Shown here: positions 10,290-19,075 of the stretch, piece by piece
Numbering within the stretch: position 1 is the first letter of the stretch
How the letters are laid out: each line of letters opens with the position of its first letter
NCBI GenBank assembly: GCA_018052825.1
Contig: JAGPMN010000007.1
Span: 1-48,219, forward strand
Reading direction: 5' to 3'
DNA length: 48,219 nucleotides
Source of the DNA: Methanothrix sp.
GTDB taxonomy: Archaea; Halobacteriota; Methanosarcinia; Methanotrichales; Methanotrichaceae
Notes under the pieces: generated by a model
The model's input: only the letters and a program-made list of their open reading frames with translations
Told to the model about the DNA's origin: nothing
Databases searched by the model: none
Translations under genes and position numbers: made by a program

Positions 10290-10736
10290 TCAATCTCCTC
10301 CAGCGTCCGGCAGGCTCCTGATCTCGCCGGCCAGAAGGTCTATCTCCTGTATCGGCAACCCATCCTTTGTCTGAGGCGCCAGCCAATCGATGACGGTCTG
10401 CCCGCCTGTGATCTGCACATGAATCGAGCCCAGCGGCTCCTCTTCGGGAGGAAAGCTGACGTATCCCATCAGTGCGGCCTGCTTTGATAGCAGAAAAGAG
10501 ACGGTCTCCCCGGCCAGGCCCTGCCGCATCACCGACCTTGCCGAATCGAGAATCCTCTGCCGGCGGAGCTTTTCATGAAATGTCCTCAGCCCGTCCGCCC
10601 CGCCGTAGGCCTCGATTTTGTCGGAGCGGATGTCCATGATCAGGCCCGGGAAGATGTTCTCGACTGCGGAGACGACTCTATCCACCCTCTCTGTGGGCCG
10701 GACTGGTGAGCAAATGGAGACCTCGATCGTTCTCAT
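10290..10736 (-). CDS. UPF0201 family RNA-binding-like protein
   Basis: A 148-residue archaeal protein with the UPF0201 pattern: N-terminal VSICSPVRPTERVDRVVSAV followed by ENIFPG, and the alpha/beta C-terminal half with FLLSKQAA. The family is widespread in archaea, adopts a ribosomal-protein-L5-like RNA-binding fold, and has no established function. It begins 5 bp after the prf1 stop codon and its stop codon is within 30 bp of the next start, consistent with cotranscription. Confidence 0.8.
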   Translation of the reverse strand: MRTIEVSICSPVRPTERVDRVVSAVENIFPGLIMDIRSDKIEAYGGADGLRTFHEKLRRQRILDSARSVMRQGLAGETVSFLLSKQAALMGYVSFPPEEEPLGSIHVQITGGQTVIDWLAPQTKDGLPIQEIDLLAGEIRSLPDAGGD

Positions 10737-10741
10737 CGCCT

Positions 10742-11983
10742 CTATATGTGGCTCGTCTTGTATCTGAGGATGGCTGCAATGCCTCCGAAGGCTTTGTAGA
10801 GCTGCGCTCCTTCTTCGAACTCGGTGGAGATGATTTTAACCTCTGCTCCGCTCTGATCAGCCAGCCTGGAGAGGTCGGATACTATGTCCTCCTCCGCAGC
10901 CACTGTCAGGGCGCTGCCGCATTTGGGGCAATTGCCTGGAGGCGGCGAAGAGGCACTGCGTGTCTGGCTCTCAGAAAAGTCGCAGCTCCTGTTGGTGCAC
11001 TCGATCCTGGCCCGCACCTTGCGCAGGTCCTCGGAGAGGAGCAGAACCTCCACCGCCCCTAGCTCAAGATTGTGGCGAACCTCGCCCTCGCCGTAGGCCG
11101 CCAGCCCCCTCTCCGACACAAGCTCCTTCATGAAGCGGCGCATGACCAGCTTGTCCTGGGTGACCTCCAGATCCTGCAGCCGGTCCTGAGCTGCATCCAC
11201 CAGCTCATACAGGCCCGACTCGTCTGTGTAGGATACATCCAGAGCATCCAGGATCTTCCCCTGCAGCTCATGGTGCAGAAAGCCCCCCTCAACGAACTCC
11301 TCCTTGGTGGGGGACGGGCCGCCTACCAGTATGCCCTGCAGGTCTTTGGGATCGATGGGCAGAAACGCATCGTTAGCGGACTCGCCCACCCTGGTGTAAA
11401 AGTCGTGAATGGCTATGAGCCGGAGCTGCTGGAAGCGGTGGCTGGACTGGCCGCCCTTCCTCTGCTTGCCGGGAACCGTGGATGTCAGGTGCTTGAGCGG
11501 CTCGATGTACTTGCCCTTCAGCACGCCTATGGTGGCCTCCCGCCGGTCGATTACTATCAGCCCGAAGGTCTTCTTGTCGGCGAGCATCTCCTCCAGGGGA
11601 TCGAGAAGGAATGAGGAATCGCAATGATAGCGGTAGGTCACAATGGGGTCGGGCGGTTCCAGGGCGACATTGTACATCTCGGTGCGGTTGGCTCCGGCAT
11701 CGACGTTCCCTATGAATATGACGACGCCATTGGCAGGGGGCCTGGGTATCAGCTTGAGGCGGGACATGGCCGACTCCAGTGAGGACTGCACAGATAGCCT
11801 GGTGACGCGGGATTTGATGTTGGCTGCCTGGCCGTACTCCTCACGCAACTGGCTCATGACATCTGAAATCTGCTTGTCGGGAGGGATATAGAGGGAGATC
11901 AGCTCTGTCCCCCTGCCCGTCTTGCTCCTCAGGCCGTCTAAAAGGCGCTTGAATTCGTATTTTTCCTGTGCCGTAAACTCCAT
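10742..11983 (-). CDS. prf1: Peptide chain release factor aRF1
   Basis: Recognises all three stop codons in the ribosomal A site and triggers peptide release. The ATG at 11983 (MEFTAQEKYEFKRLL) gives 413 residues, normal for aRF1. A longer reading from 12013 would run into the promoter. Counting from 11983, the NIKS stop-codon motif is at 55-58, the YRYHC...F motif (YxCxxxF) at 118-125, and the GGQ catalytic loop at 177-179. A C-terminal mini-domain carries a Cys pair set (CTNRSC...CPKCGS). A minus-strand TATA box (CCTTTTATACC, 12014-12024) and GGGAGAT just before the ATG support this start. First gene of a six-gene operon. Confidence 0.96.
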   Translation of the reverse strand: MEFTAQEKYEFKRLLDGLRSKTGRGTELISLYIPPDKQISDVMSQLREEYGQAANIKSRVTRLSVQSSLESAMSRLKLIPRPPANGVVIFIGNVDAGANRTEMYNVALEPPDPIVTYRYHCDSSFLLDPLEEMLADKKTFGLIVIDRREATIGVLKGKYIEPLKHLTSTVPGKQRKGGQSSHRFQQLRLIAIHDFYTRVGESANDAFLPIDPKDLQGILVGGPSPTKEEFVEGGFLHHELQGKILDALDVSYTDESGLYELVDAAQDRLQDLEVTQDKLVMRRFMKELVSERGLAAYGEGEVRHNLELGAVEVLLLSEDLRKVRARIECTNRSCDFSESQTRSASSPPPGNCPKCGSALTVAAEEDIVSDLSRLADQSGAEVKIISTEFEEGAQLYKAFGGIAAILRYKTSHI

Positions 11984-12013
11984 CAGCAATCTCCCAAAAG
12001 CACTCACGGACAA

Positions 12014-12068
12014 GGTATAAAAGGCTTCGTTTCAGCGGCTACAGCCGGTATTCAAAAACTATATAAAG
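12014..12068. promoter_or_regulatory. Divergent promoters prf1/TPR gene
   Basis: On the minus strand CCTTTTATACC (12014-12024) lies about 30 bp before the prf1 ATG. On the plus strand TATATAAAG (12060-12068) lies about 26 bp before the ATG at 12090, predicting a leaderless message for the TPR protein. Confidence 0.6.
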
Positions 12069-12089
12069 ATATAAGTTATCTTATACTCT

Positions 12090-14642
12090 ATGGACCAACT
12101 AGTTGTTCTCCAGATGATTTATGAGGCATTTTTCAAAGGCGTTGACGGCCTGCAAAAAATCAATAGCAAATCAATCGAGGGATGCTGCCCGGAGCTGGTA
12201 GCAGGTCTGCTGGATGGCATGAAAAAGGGGAGGATCGATGAGGAGATCTGCCGCCAACTATCTAATAAACTGGAGAATATTTACGAGATCAAAAGGGCCG
12301 GAGACATAATCCTGCAGGCCGGCTATTTTCGGCTGGCAGTGGAGACATACAGCCGTGCCCTCTCACTCTGCAGCGATCCTGTGATGCTGCCGGTCCTGCA
12401 GAACAACCTCGGCAGGGCATATGCCGCCAGCGGGGACCTCGGAAAGGCCGTCTACTACTATGAGAAGGCCGCCGACTGCTTCTCCAGAGAGGACGATAAA
12501 GCTGGCCTGGCCCATGTTCTGGGAAACCTGGGCTCCGCCTTCCGCCGCCACGGCGACTATGACAGGGCGGTCGAGTACTGCTATAAGAGCCTCAAGACGT
12601 TCGAAGATATATCTGATGCCGAGGGAGTAGCCCAGATGACAGGCAGCCTGGGCCGGATATATGCAGATATGGGGGAGAGGGACCTTGCCGCCCGCTACTT
12701 CGAGAAGAGCCTGAATGATTTTGAGGCTCTGGGCGATCAGAAGAGCGCCGCCTGGATTTTGGACAGGATGGGACGGCTGGCGGCTGCGGCCGGGGAGTGG
12801 GACACGGCCATATGCCGATATCATCAAAGCCTCTCCATCTTCGAGCATCTGGGGCGGAGCACCAGCCAGGGGATTGTGCTCTCCAACCTGGGCAGGGCCT
12901 TTCTGGAGCTTCATGAGCCAGACGCCGCCCGCGAGCCCCTGGAGAGGGCTGTGCGGCTTCTGCCGCGTCATGCAAGGCCAGGCTATCAAAATGCCCTTTC
13001 TGCTCTCGCCGCAGCCTACTGCTCTCTCGGCGAGAAGAGCCTGAAGAGGGCGGAGGACATCGAGAGGGCAGCTCTGAAGATGGCGGAGCTGACGCACCAA
13101 GATGAGACGGAACTTTCAGGGTATGAGGAGGAGATCTCTTCAGCAGAAAAGGCTAGGCGAAAAGCATCCAGGCTCTTCACTCTGGCAGCAGATCGCTATC
13201 AGGAGCTATCTGCATCTCTTCCCGGATCTGCAGAGGGCCGCTCCCAGGTCAAAGCTGAGGCATTGCTGGCCAAAAGCCGGTCCTATCTGGCCCTTCTCGG
13301 CGCCAGCACCTCCGATGAGAAGGCGTCCTCCCTGGCAGAAAGGGCTCTCTCAGCTCTGGATGGGGCCGCAGCGCACTCCTCTGCAGAGGGACGGGAGCGC
13401 ATCCTTGCCCTGCAGAGGGCCGTTTCTGGCATGAAGGAGGCCTACAGTAGCAGCCTTCTCAAGAGCGATCCGGACAGAGCCGCTGGCTCCATCTCACGTG
13501 CTGCCGACCATCTTCTGGAGAGCCTTGGCGGTGAAGAGGGACCTGTCACAGGTGGGGGTGGGTCTGTGAGAGGCGGGATCCTCCAGTCGCTAAAGAGCAT
13601 CGGAGCCGCAGCGCAATGCTGCAAAGCCAAAAATCGCGGGGCGGGCTGGCAGCAGGCTGTAGCGCAGGAGCTGCTGAGTGCAGCAGAGGGCCTCGGCACA
13701 GTGAGTGGGGCCGGCGTGCCGGCCAGGATCTCATCCGATCTGTCAATGGCGGCCCGTGCTCTGCAGAATGCTGCCGGAGAAAAGGGAGATCAGATGCAGG
13801 AGGATGTGGTGCAGCATGATTTCAGCGGGGTTCTGGATCCGGCAAGAGATGCCCTGATTCTTTTAGGAGGGACAGTAGTAAGGCACTTTCTGGGCGGCAT
13901 CAGAGGCCTCGAGGCCCTTCCCGTCTGGGATGAAAGCATGCGCCTTCTAACCTCTTCTGGAAGGCCAAACTTGGCGGTTTTGGAAGGCAGGAGCAAAGAA
14001 GAGGAGTCCCATGAAGTGAGTGAGAGGGGAGAGGTGAGGGTGAAGAAGCTGATCCTCGCCGACGGCACTGTGGAGGAGCCTGAGGCATTTCCATCTGAGA
14101 ACGCAGATCCTGAAGAGGGCTGGCTGGTCCCAATGAGGCTGGAGGTGGCAGGTCGGGATGGCGACGGGGCCCTTCTGAGGGATGAGGACCGCCTACTGCA
14201 GGAGACGGGCTGTTCAGAATATGAGGGTGAGGCTGTGGCGGAGGGGGACGAAAGGGCTCGGGCGCAGAGCGGCGGGCCGCAGGAGCACGTCTCTCCGGGG
14301 GATGAAGGCGGAGATAAGCCCGAGGGCAGGGATCTGCCGGCAGGTGATGACTGGCAGAGCGGAGAAAGCATGCCGGACAGCCTTATCAGCGCAAATGAGG
14401 GAAGCAGCCTGCAGGCAGAGGATGGCACAGAGCTGGAGGAGCCGGCCGCAGGGGGGGATGAGTTTTGGCTGCATTCAGAGGGCGGCCTGGATAGAACCGA
14501 GTCTGCTTCCTCTGACCTGGAGACGGAGAGAGAGCCTCAGTTCGGCCCCTTCAATCTAAGCCAGGGCATTGCAGCCCTCAAGGGGCTCACCATCATTGTG
14601 GTCATGCTCCTGGCTGTGGAGGCAGTCCTTCATCTGATATAG
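12090..14642 (+). CDS. Large tail-anchored TPR protein
   Basis: An 850-residue protein. The first ~320 residues contain at least six consecutive tetratricopeptide repeats in the Kinesin-light-chain/LGN style (repeats of LG.AY..-GDL.KA..YYEKA, LGNLGSA.R.-GDYDRAVEYC, LGR.Y..MGERDLAARYFEKSL). A long helical, Ala/Ser-rich middle follows (about 330-620). Next comes a very acidic, low-complexity linker (about 640-815), and one hydrophobic helix ends the protein (about 831-850, LTIIVVMLLAVEAVLHLI). There is no signal peptide, so the TPRs should be cytoplasmic and the protein fixed to the membrane by its tail. A scaffold role is inference. A TATA box at 12060-12068 makes the transcript leaderless. 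The last ~40 bp before the next gene contain no clear terminator. Confidence 0.8.
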   Translation: MDQLVVLQMIYEAFFKGVDGLQKINSKSIEGCCPELVAGLLDGMKKGRIDEEICRQLSNKLENIYEIKRAGDIILQAGYFRLAVETYSRALSLCSDPVMLPVLQNNLGRAYAASGDLGKAVYYYEKAADCFSREDDKAGLAHVLGNLGSAFRRHGDYDRAVEYCYKSLKTFEDISDAEGVAQMTGSLGRIYADMGERDLAARYFEKSLNDFEALGDQKSAAWILDRMGRLAAAAGEWDTAICRYHQSLSIFEHLGRSTSQGIVLSNLGRAFLELHEPDAAREPLERAVRLLPRHARPGYQNALSALAAAYCSLGEKSLKRAEDIERAALKMAELTHQDETELSGYEEEISSAEKARRKASRLFTLAADRYQELSASLPGSAEGRSQVKAEALLAKSRSYLALLGASTSDEKASSLAERALSALDGAAAHSSAEGRERILALQRAVSGMKEAYSSSLLKSDPDRAAGSISRAADHLLESLGGEEGPVTGGGGSVRGGILQSLKSIGAAAQCCKAKNRGAGWQQAVAQELLSAAEGLGTVSGAGVPARISSDLSMAARALQNAAGEKGDQMQEDVVQHDFSGVLDPARDALILLGGTVVRHFLGGIRGLEALPVWDESMRLLTSSGRPNLAVLEGRSKEEESHEVSERGEVRVKKLILADGTVEEPEAFPSENADPEEGWLVPMRLEVAGRDGDGALLRDEDRLLQETGCSEYEGEAVAEGDERARAQSGGPQEHVSPGDEGGDKPEGRDLPAGDDWQSGESMPDSLISANEGSSLQAEDGTELEEPAAGGDEFWLHSEGGLDRTESASSDLETEREPQFGPFNLSQGIAALKGLTIIVVMLLAVEAVLHLI

Positions 14643-14685
14643 GATAATTGATATAGACCGGATGAACTGACAGTCCTCTGCCGGT

Positions 14686-15345
14686 ATGAAAAAGAAGCAG
14701 CTTGAGATGATGCTGGAGCGGCTGGAGGGCTTCTCGCGGCCGTCCTTTCAGAGGGAGCAGTATAGCACGCCTGCCGCGGTGGCAGCGGAGATGCTATATC
14801 TCGCGGCCATTCGCGGAGACCTGGAGGGCTGCACCGTCTGCGACCTCGGCTGCGGCACTGGCATTTTAGCCATCGGCGCCTCACTGATGGGAGCGAGGGC
14901 AGTGGGCGTGGAGACCGACCCGGAGGCACTGGCTGCAGCGAAGAGAAACGCAGAGCGGCTGGGGGCCACAGTGCACCTCCTGCGCGCCGATGTCAGGTCC
15001 ATAGAACTCCGGCATATTGATACAGTGATTATGAACCCTCCCTTCGGGGCCCAGAAGGCAAGCGAGGGGGACCGGGCCTTTCTCAGCCGGGCCCTGCGGA
15101 CGGCGGGGGTGGTATACTCCCTGCACAACCGGGGAAGCGCTGGATTCATCAGAGGCTTTGTGAAACCAGCTGCCATATGGGAGATGTATCGCATACCCTA
15201 TCCTTTGAAGAGATGCTTTGACTTTCACAGCAAAAGCGTAAAGACGATCGATGTCGAACTTTACAGAATCGTCAGAGCCGGCCCGCAAGAGATTACGAAA
15301 GAAAACAACTGGGGAGAAGACCGTACGCGTAGTTCAATGGTATAA
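14686..15345 (+). CDS. METTL5-like rRNA N6-adenosine methyltransferase
   Basis: A 219-residue class I SAM-dependent methyltransferase. The SAM-binding motif DLGCGTG is at about residues 50-56, the acidic end of strand 2 (VGVETDPEA) follows, and the catalytic NPPF motif (MNPPFGAQ) is at about 115-118, typical of N6-adenine enzymes. The IPYPLKRCFDFHSK...IDVELYRI tail is a hallmark of archaeal/eukaryotic METTL5 homologues, which modify small-subunit rRNA. The substrate is inferred from the family. It is followed by the csl4 promoter, which overlaps its last codons. Confidence 0.88.
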   Translation: MKKKQLEMMLERLEGFSRPSFQREQYSTPAAVAAEMLYLAAIRGDLEGCTVCDLGCGTGILAIGASLMGARAVGVETDPEALAAAKRNAERLGATVHLLRADVRSIELRHIDTVIMNPPFGAQKASEGDRAFLSRALRTAGVVYSLHNRGSAGFIRGFVKPAAIWEMYRIPYPLKRCFDFHSKSVKTIDVELYRIVRAGPQEITKENNWGEDRTRSSMV

Positions 15346-15348
15346 ATA
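15341..15348 (+). promoter_or_regulatory. TATA box of csl4-rpoL
   Basis: TATAAATA overlaps the end of the methyltransferase gene. Transcription would start near 15368-15372, leaving a ~40-nt leader with GAGGAG (about 15398) before the csl4 ATG. Confidence 0.5.
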
Positions 15349-15412
15349 CTAGTAGTTACGAACCGAAATGTTGCTGATAGATGAATTTACGGAGATATAG
15401 AGGAGTTATTAG

Positions 15413-15970
15413 ATGGACGGCAGCTTTGTGCTTCCTGGAGATGTGGTGGGCTCAACAGAGGAGTTTGTGCCCGGCGACTACACCTATGCCAGAGGTGGAA
15501 TGATCTATGCTACCACGGCCGGACTGGTCAAGATCGATGCCAAGTCTAGGTCGGCTAGCGTCATACCCAAGACCAATGCCCCGGTCAAGCTAAGACAGGG
15601 CGATATCGTAGTAGGAGAGGTGATCGACCTCAAAGACAGCCTGGTAATCGTATCCCTGGCCTTCAAGAAGGGGCATGAGGACAGGCCTCTCCCAGATGAG
15701 GAGGCGACGATTCACATATCAAATGTGAGAAACTCATATGTCAAGGACCTGCGCCAGCTTTTTTCCCTGCGCGACATAATCAAGGCCAGGATCATAGATG
15801 ACCGGCAGATGAGGCTGACCACAAGTGACGAGGACCTGGGGGTCATCAAAGCCTACTGCAACCGCTGCCTGACAGCCCTCGTCAGGAAGGACAGCAAACT
15901 GGCCTGCCCGAATTGCGGATCCACCGAGACGCGAAAGATGAGCTCCAGCTATGGTTTGGGTGTGGTCTAA
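15413..15970 (+). CDS. csl4: Exosome RNA-binding subunit Csl4
   Basis: Cap subunit of the archaeal exosome, which recruits RNA (and DnaG) to the Rrp41/Rrp42 phosphorolytic core. The 185 residues show the N-terminal GDVVGSTEEFVPGDYTY domain, a central S1 RNA-binding domain (about 60-135, RQGDIVVGEVIDL...IHISN), and a C-terminal zinc ribbon (CNRC...CPNCGS, about 148-168). Its TAA is directly followed by the rpoL ATG, so the two genes form one transcript. Confidence 0.95.
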   Translation: MDGSFVLPGDVVGSTEEFVPGDYTYARGGMIYATTAGLVKIDAKSRSASVIPKTNAPVKLRQGDIVVGEVIDLKDSLVIVSLAFKKGHEDRPLPDEEATIHISNVRNSYVKDLRQLFSLRDIIKARIIDDRQMRLTTSDEDLGVIKAYCNRCLTALVRKDSKLACPNCGSTETRKMSSSYGLGVV

Positions 15971-16246
15971 ATGAATTTGAAGATCATCAACAAAACCGAC
16001 AGCGAGGCCGTAATCGAGTTTGTGGGCGAGGGGCATACCATCTTAAATCTCCTGCGGACTGAGCTCTTAGCGGATGATAGGGTGCTGATGGCCACATATG
16101 ACACCAAGTTTCCCGTCATGAACAATCCCGTCTTCCGGCTGACGACCAGAGGCGCAGATCCCATTGTGGTGCTGAGAGAGGCTGCCGGCCGCATAGTCAG
16201 CCAGTGCCAGGAGTTCTCAGGCCTGTATGCAGAGGCAGTGAAATAG
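15971..16246 (+). CDS. rpoL: RNA polymerase subunit L (Rpb11-like)
   Basis: A 91-residue subunit that pairs with RpoD to start assembly of archaeal RNA polymerase. The Rpb11 signature EGHTILNLLRTELLADDRV is present near the N-terminus, followed by TRGADPIVVLREAAGRI. The start codon directly abuts the csl4 stop (TAAATG). Confidence 0.94.
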   Translation: MNLKIINKTDSEAVIEFVGEGHTILNLLRTELLADDRVLMATYDTKFPVMNNPVFRLTTRGADPIVVLREAAGRIVSQCQEFSGLYAEAVK

Positions 16247-16317
16247 TGTTTTAGATAAGCGTTACCTTTAACTACAATTGCCGTAGTCCTCCATATTCCA
16301 CATGTGAGGCTTGATAC

Positions 16318-18987
16318 GTGAAATGGCACTCGATGACACCAGATGAAGTCCTGGCCAGCCTTAGGTCAGGGCACAGCGGCCTGGACAGCAGCGATGCAGC
16401 GCAAAGGCTCGCCGAGCATGGACCCAATCAACTGGAAAGCCCCTCCAAACCCTCTCCACTGAGGATCTTTCTCTCCAAATTCAAGGACTACATGGTCCTC
16501 GTTCTGATCTTTGCGGCAATCGTCTCTTACATCGCAGGCGAAGGCACCAACTCCCTCGTCATCCTGGGAATTGTGGTACTGGTGGCCATAATCGGATTTG
16601 TGCAGGAGTACAAGGCAGAGAGGGCTATGGAGGCCCTCAGGGAGATGGTGGCTCCGGAGGCAGACGTAATGAGGGACGGCAGGATGAGCACCATTCCCGC
16701 CGCAGAACTCGTTCCGGGCGATATAGTCTTCCTGGAGGCGGGTGACAAGGTGCCGGCAGATGCCCGCATCCTGGAGGCGACAGCCCTGGAGGTTATCGAG
16801 GCCTCGCTGACAGGAGAGTCGGTGCCGGTTAAAAAAAGCCCTGAGCCCATTGCAGAGGATGCAGCTCTTGCTGACAGAAGGAGCATGCTCTTCATGGGCA
16901 CCATTATCTCCTACGGCAACTGCCGTGCGGTGGTAACGGCCACCGGGCTGTCTACCGAACTGGGCCGGATATCGGGCATGATCAGGCAGAAGCCTGTCGA
17001 GCCTCCACTTAAAATCAAGCTGGAGGGGCTGGCCAAGAGGCAGGCCTATCTGGTATTCGCCATAGCCGCCACTGTATTCATCATTGATTATAGCCGCGGC
17101 TCGCCCATCATGGACTCGCTCATCGCCTCCATCGCCCTGGCCGTAGCCGGAGTTCCTGAGGCCCTTCCTTTCATTGTCACCCTGGCTTTAGCCTTCGGGA
17201 CCCAGGCCATGGCCAGGAAGAACGCCATTATCAGACGCCTGCCTGCTGTGGAGACCCTGGGATCGACCACAGTGATCTGCACAGACAAGACAGGAACCCT
17301 CACCACTGGAGAGATGACACTGCGGGAGATTCACACCTACAGGAGGATCGATGTGGATGGCTCGGGCTACAGCCCTGATGGCTCCTTCTTTGATGACGGA
17401 AAGAAGGTCAGCGCTCAGGATGAGGATCTGGTCCGGCTGCTCACCATCGGCGCTCTGGCCAATAACGCGGACATGGAGAAGGCCAACGGCTCGTGGCGCA
17501 TTGTGGGCGATCCCACTGAAGGGGCTCTCATTGTGGCTGCAGAGAAGGCGGGCATACTTGAAGGCATTCGCAAGAGATATGTCAGGCTTGCAGAGTATCC
17601 CTTCGACTCCGACCGGCGGAGGATGACCACGGTAGATGAAATTGCAGATGGAGGGCTCAGGGTCTCCATGAAGGGCGCCCCAGAGGCGGTCCTCAGCCGA
17701 TGCAGCCGAAAAGCTGCACCGGGAGGAGCAGACTTGCCCCTCACAGATCAAGACAGGAAGGCCATCGCCTCCCTGGCGGACGAGATGGCCAGCCGCGCCA
17801 TGAGGGTGCTGGCCTTCGCAGAGAAGCCTCTTTTTGCAGGAGAGTGTCTTCATGGGTCGATTACCGTCGACGAGCTCGAATCTGACCTGATATTCGTTGG
17901 CCTCGCCGGAATGATGGACCCGCCCAGAAAAGAGGTGATGCAGGCAATAGCCATCAGTAAGGGTGCCGGCATTCGCACAGTCATGATCACGGGCGACCAC
18001 CGCCTCACAGCCTTGGCCATAGCCAGGGAGCTTCAGATCGGCAATGGCGATGTCATTGAGGGCATAGAGCTGGACGGCATGAGCGATGAGGAGCTGGCTG
18101 ACAGGATAGAGCACGTATCCGTATTTGCCAGGGTCACTGCCGAGCATAAGGTCCGCATAGTCAAGGCCCTGCAAAAGAAAGGAAATATCGTGGCCATGAC
18201 CGGAGACGGGGTTAACGACGCCCCCGCCCTGAAGGCGGCGGACATCGGGGTGGCTATGGGAAGGACAGGCACTGAGGTCACCAAAGAGGCATCGGATATG
18301 GTCATAGCCGATGACAACTTCGCGACCATTGTGGGTGCAGTGGAAGAGGGGAGAAGGATCTACGACAACATCAGAAAGGGATCGTCATACCTTCTGGCAG
18401 TCAGCTTCGCAGAGCTTGCCACCATATTCGTGGCCGTCCTCCTCGGCTATCCTATCCCACTCCTGGCCGCCCAGATCCTATGGATAAACGTGGTGGCCGA
18501 AGAGTTTCCAGCCATCGGCCTGGCCCTTGAGCCGGCTCATGCCGAAACCATGAGGAGAATGCCCCGCGATCCAAAAGAGCCCATGCCATCGAGAAGCCTT
18601 ATGATCTATACCCTGGCCATAGCGGCTGCCATTGTGGCCGGCACGCTGGGGCTTTACATCCACTCTATTCAGATGGGAGAGGAGACGAAATACGCAAGGA
18701 CTGTGGCCTTTGTGGCCCTGGGCTTCTTTACAGTATACAATGCCTATAGCAGCCGGTCGCTCGAGGAATCGGTATTGAGGATGAATCCCCTGGGCAACAA
18801 AACCCTGCTCATGGGAATAGCCGCATCAATCGGTACGATTCTGGCAGTGGTGTACATCCCCTTCATGCAGTCCATATTCCAGACCAGCCCTCTGTCTTAC
18901 CAGAGCTGGATACTCGTACTGGCCGTGGGCCTGCTGGTGGTCATAGCGGCTGAGGTCATGAAGAGGTTTCTGCCGGAACTGAAATGA
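16318..18987 (+). CDS. P2-type cation-transporting ATPase
   Basis: An 889-residue P-type ATPase of the Ca2+/Na+-pump-like P2 group. It has the N-terminal cation-ATPase domain, TGES at 165-168 (dephosphorylation loop), the phosphorylated Asp323 in DKTGTLT, an ATP-binding KGAPEAVL motif near 453, and the hinge GDGVND at 629-634. About ten membrane helices are arranged 2+2+6. The ion-site motifs deviate from classical Ca2+ pumps: helix 4 reads PEALP instead of PEGLP, and helix 6 reads WINVVAEEFPAIGLALEP where Ca2+ pumps have N..TDGLPA. The transported ion should therefore be left open. The GTG start at 16318 is taken because GTGAGG lies upstream. No regulator is adjacent. Confidence 0.93.
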   Translation: MKWHSMTPDEVLASLRSGHSGLDSSDAAQRLAEHGPNQLESPSKPSPLRIFLSKFKDYMVLVLIFAAIVSYIAGEGTNSLVILGIVVLVAIIGFVQEYKAERAMEALREMVAPEADVMRDGRMSTIPAAELVPGDIVFLEAGDKVPADARILEATALEVIEASLTGESVPVKKSPEPIAEDAALADRRSMLFMGTIISYGNCRAVVTATGLSTELGRISGMIRQKPVEPPLKIKLEGLAKRQAYLVFAIAATVFIIDYSRGSPIMDSLIASIALAVAGVPEALPFIVTLALAFGTQAMARKNAIIRRLPAVETLGSTTVICTDKTGTLTTGEMTLREIHTYRRIDVDGSGYSPDGSFFDDGKKVSAQDEDLVRLLTIGALANNADMEKANGSWRIVGDPTEGALIVAAEKAGILEGIRKRYVRLAEYPFDSDRRRMTTVDEIADGGLRVSMKGAPEAVLSRCSRKAAPGGADLPLTDQDRKAIASLADEMASRAMRVLAFAEKPLFAGECLHGSITVDELESDLIFVGLAGMMDPPRKEVMQAIAISKGAGIRTVMITGDHRLTALAIARELQIGNGDVIEGIELDGMSDEELADRIEHVSVFARVTAEHKVRIVKALQKKGNIVAMTGDGVNDAPALKAADIGVAMGRTGTEVTKEASDMVIADDNFATIVGAVEEGRRIYDNIRKGSSYLLAVSFAELATIFVAVLLGYPIPLLAAQILWINVVAEEFPAIGLALEPAHAETMRRMPRDPKEPMPSRSLMIYTLAIAAAIVAGTLGLYIHSIQMGEETKYARTVAFVALGFFTVYNAYSSRSLEESVLRMNPLGNKTLLMGIAASIGTILAVVYIPFMQSIFQTSPLSYQSWILVLAVGLLVVIAAEVMKRFLPELK

Positions 18988-18990
18988 GGA

Positions 18991-19050
18991 TTAGGAGGGA
19001 GGCAAAAGTCTTCTTTCTAGGAGGAAAAATAATGGTCGTCGACCTTTGCC
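18991..19050. repeat. Copy 1 of a 50-bp paired-arm repeat
   Basis: GGCAAAAGTC (19001-19010) and GACCTTTGCC (19041-19050) are inverted arms, 9 of 10 matching, separated by exactly 30 nt. They are preceded by TTAGGAGGGA. The same layout recurs, inverted, at 22071-22130. It lies between convergent genes, so it could form an RNA hairpin at the end of the ATPase message, or it could be a mobile or structural repeat. Confidence 0.6.
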
Positions 19051-19075
19051 ATTATCCTCTCGGCAATCGACGTAT

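Noticed and set aside
17188-18174. 328-residue minus-strand frame inside the P-type ATPase
   Set aside because: Antisense shadow of the ATPase catalytic domain.
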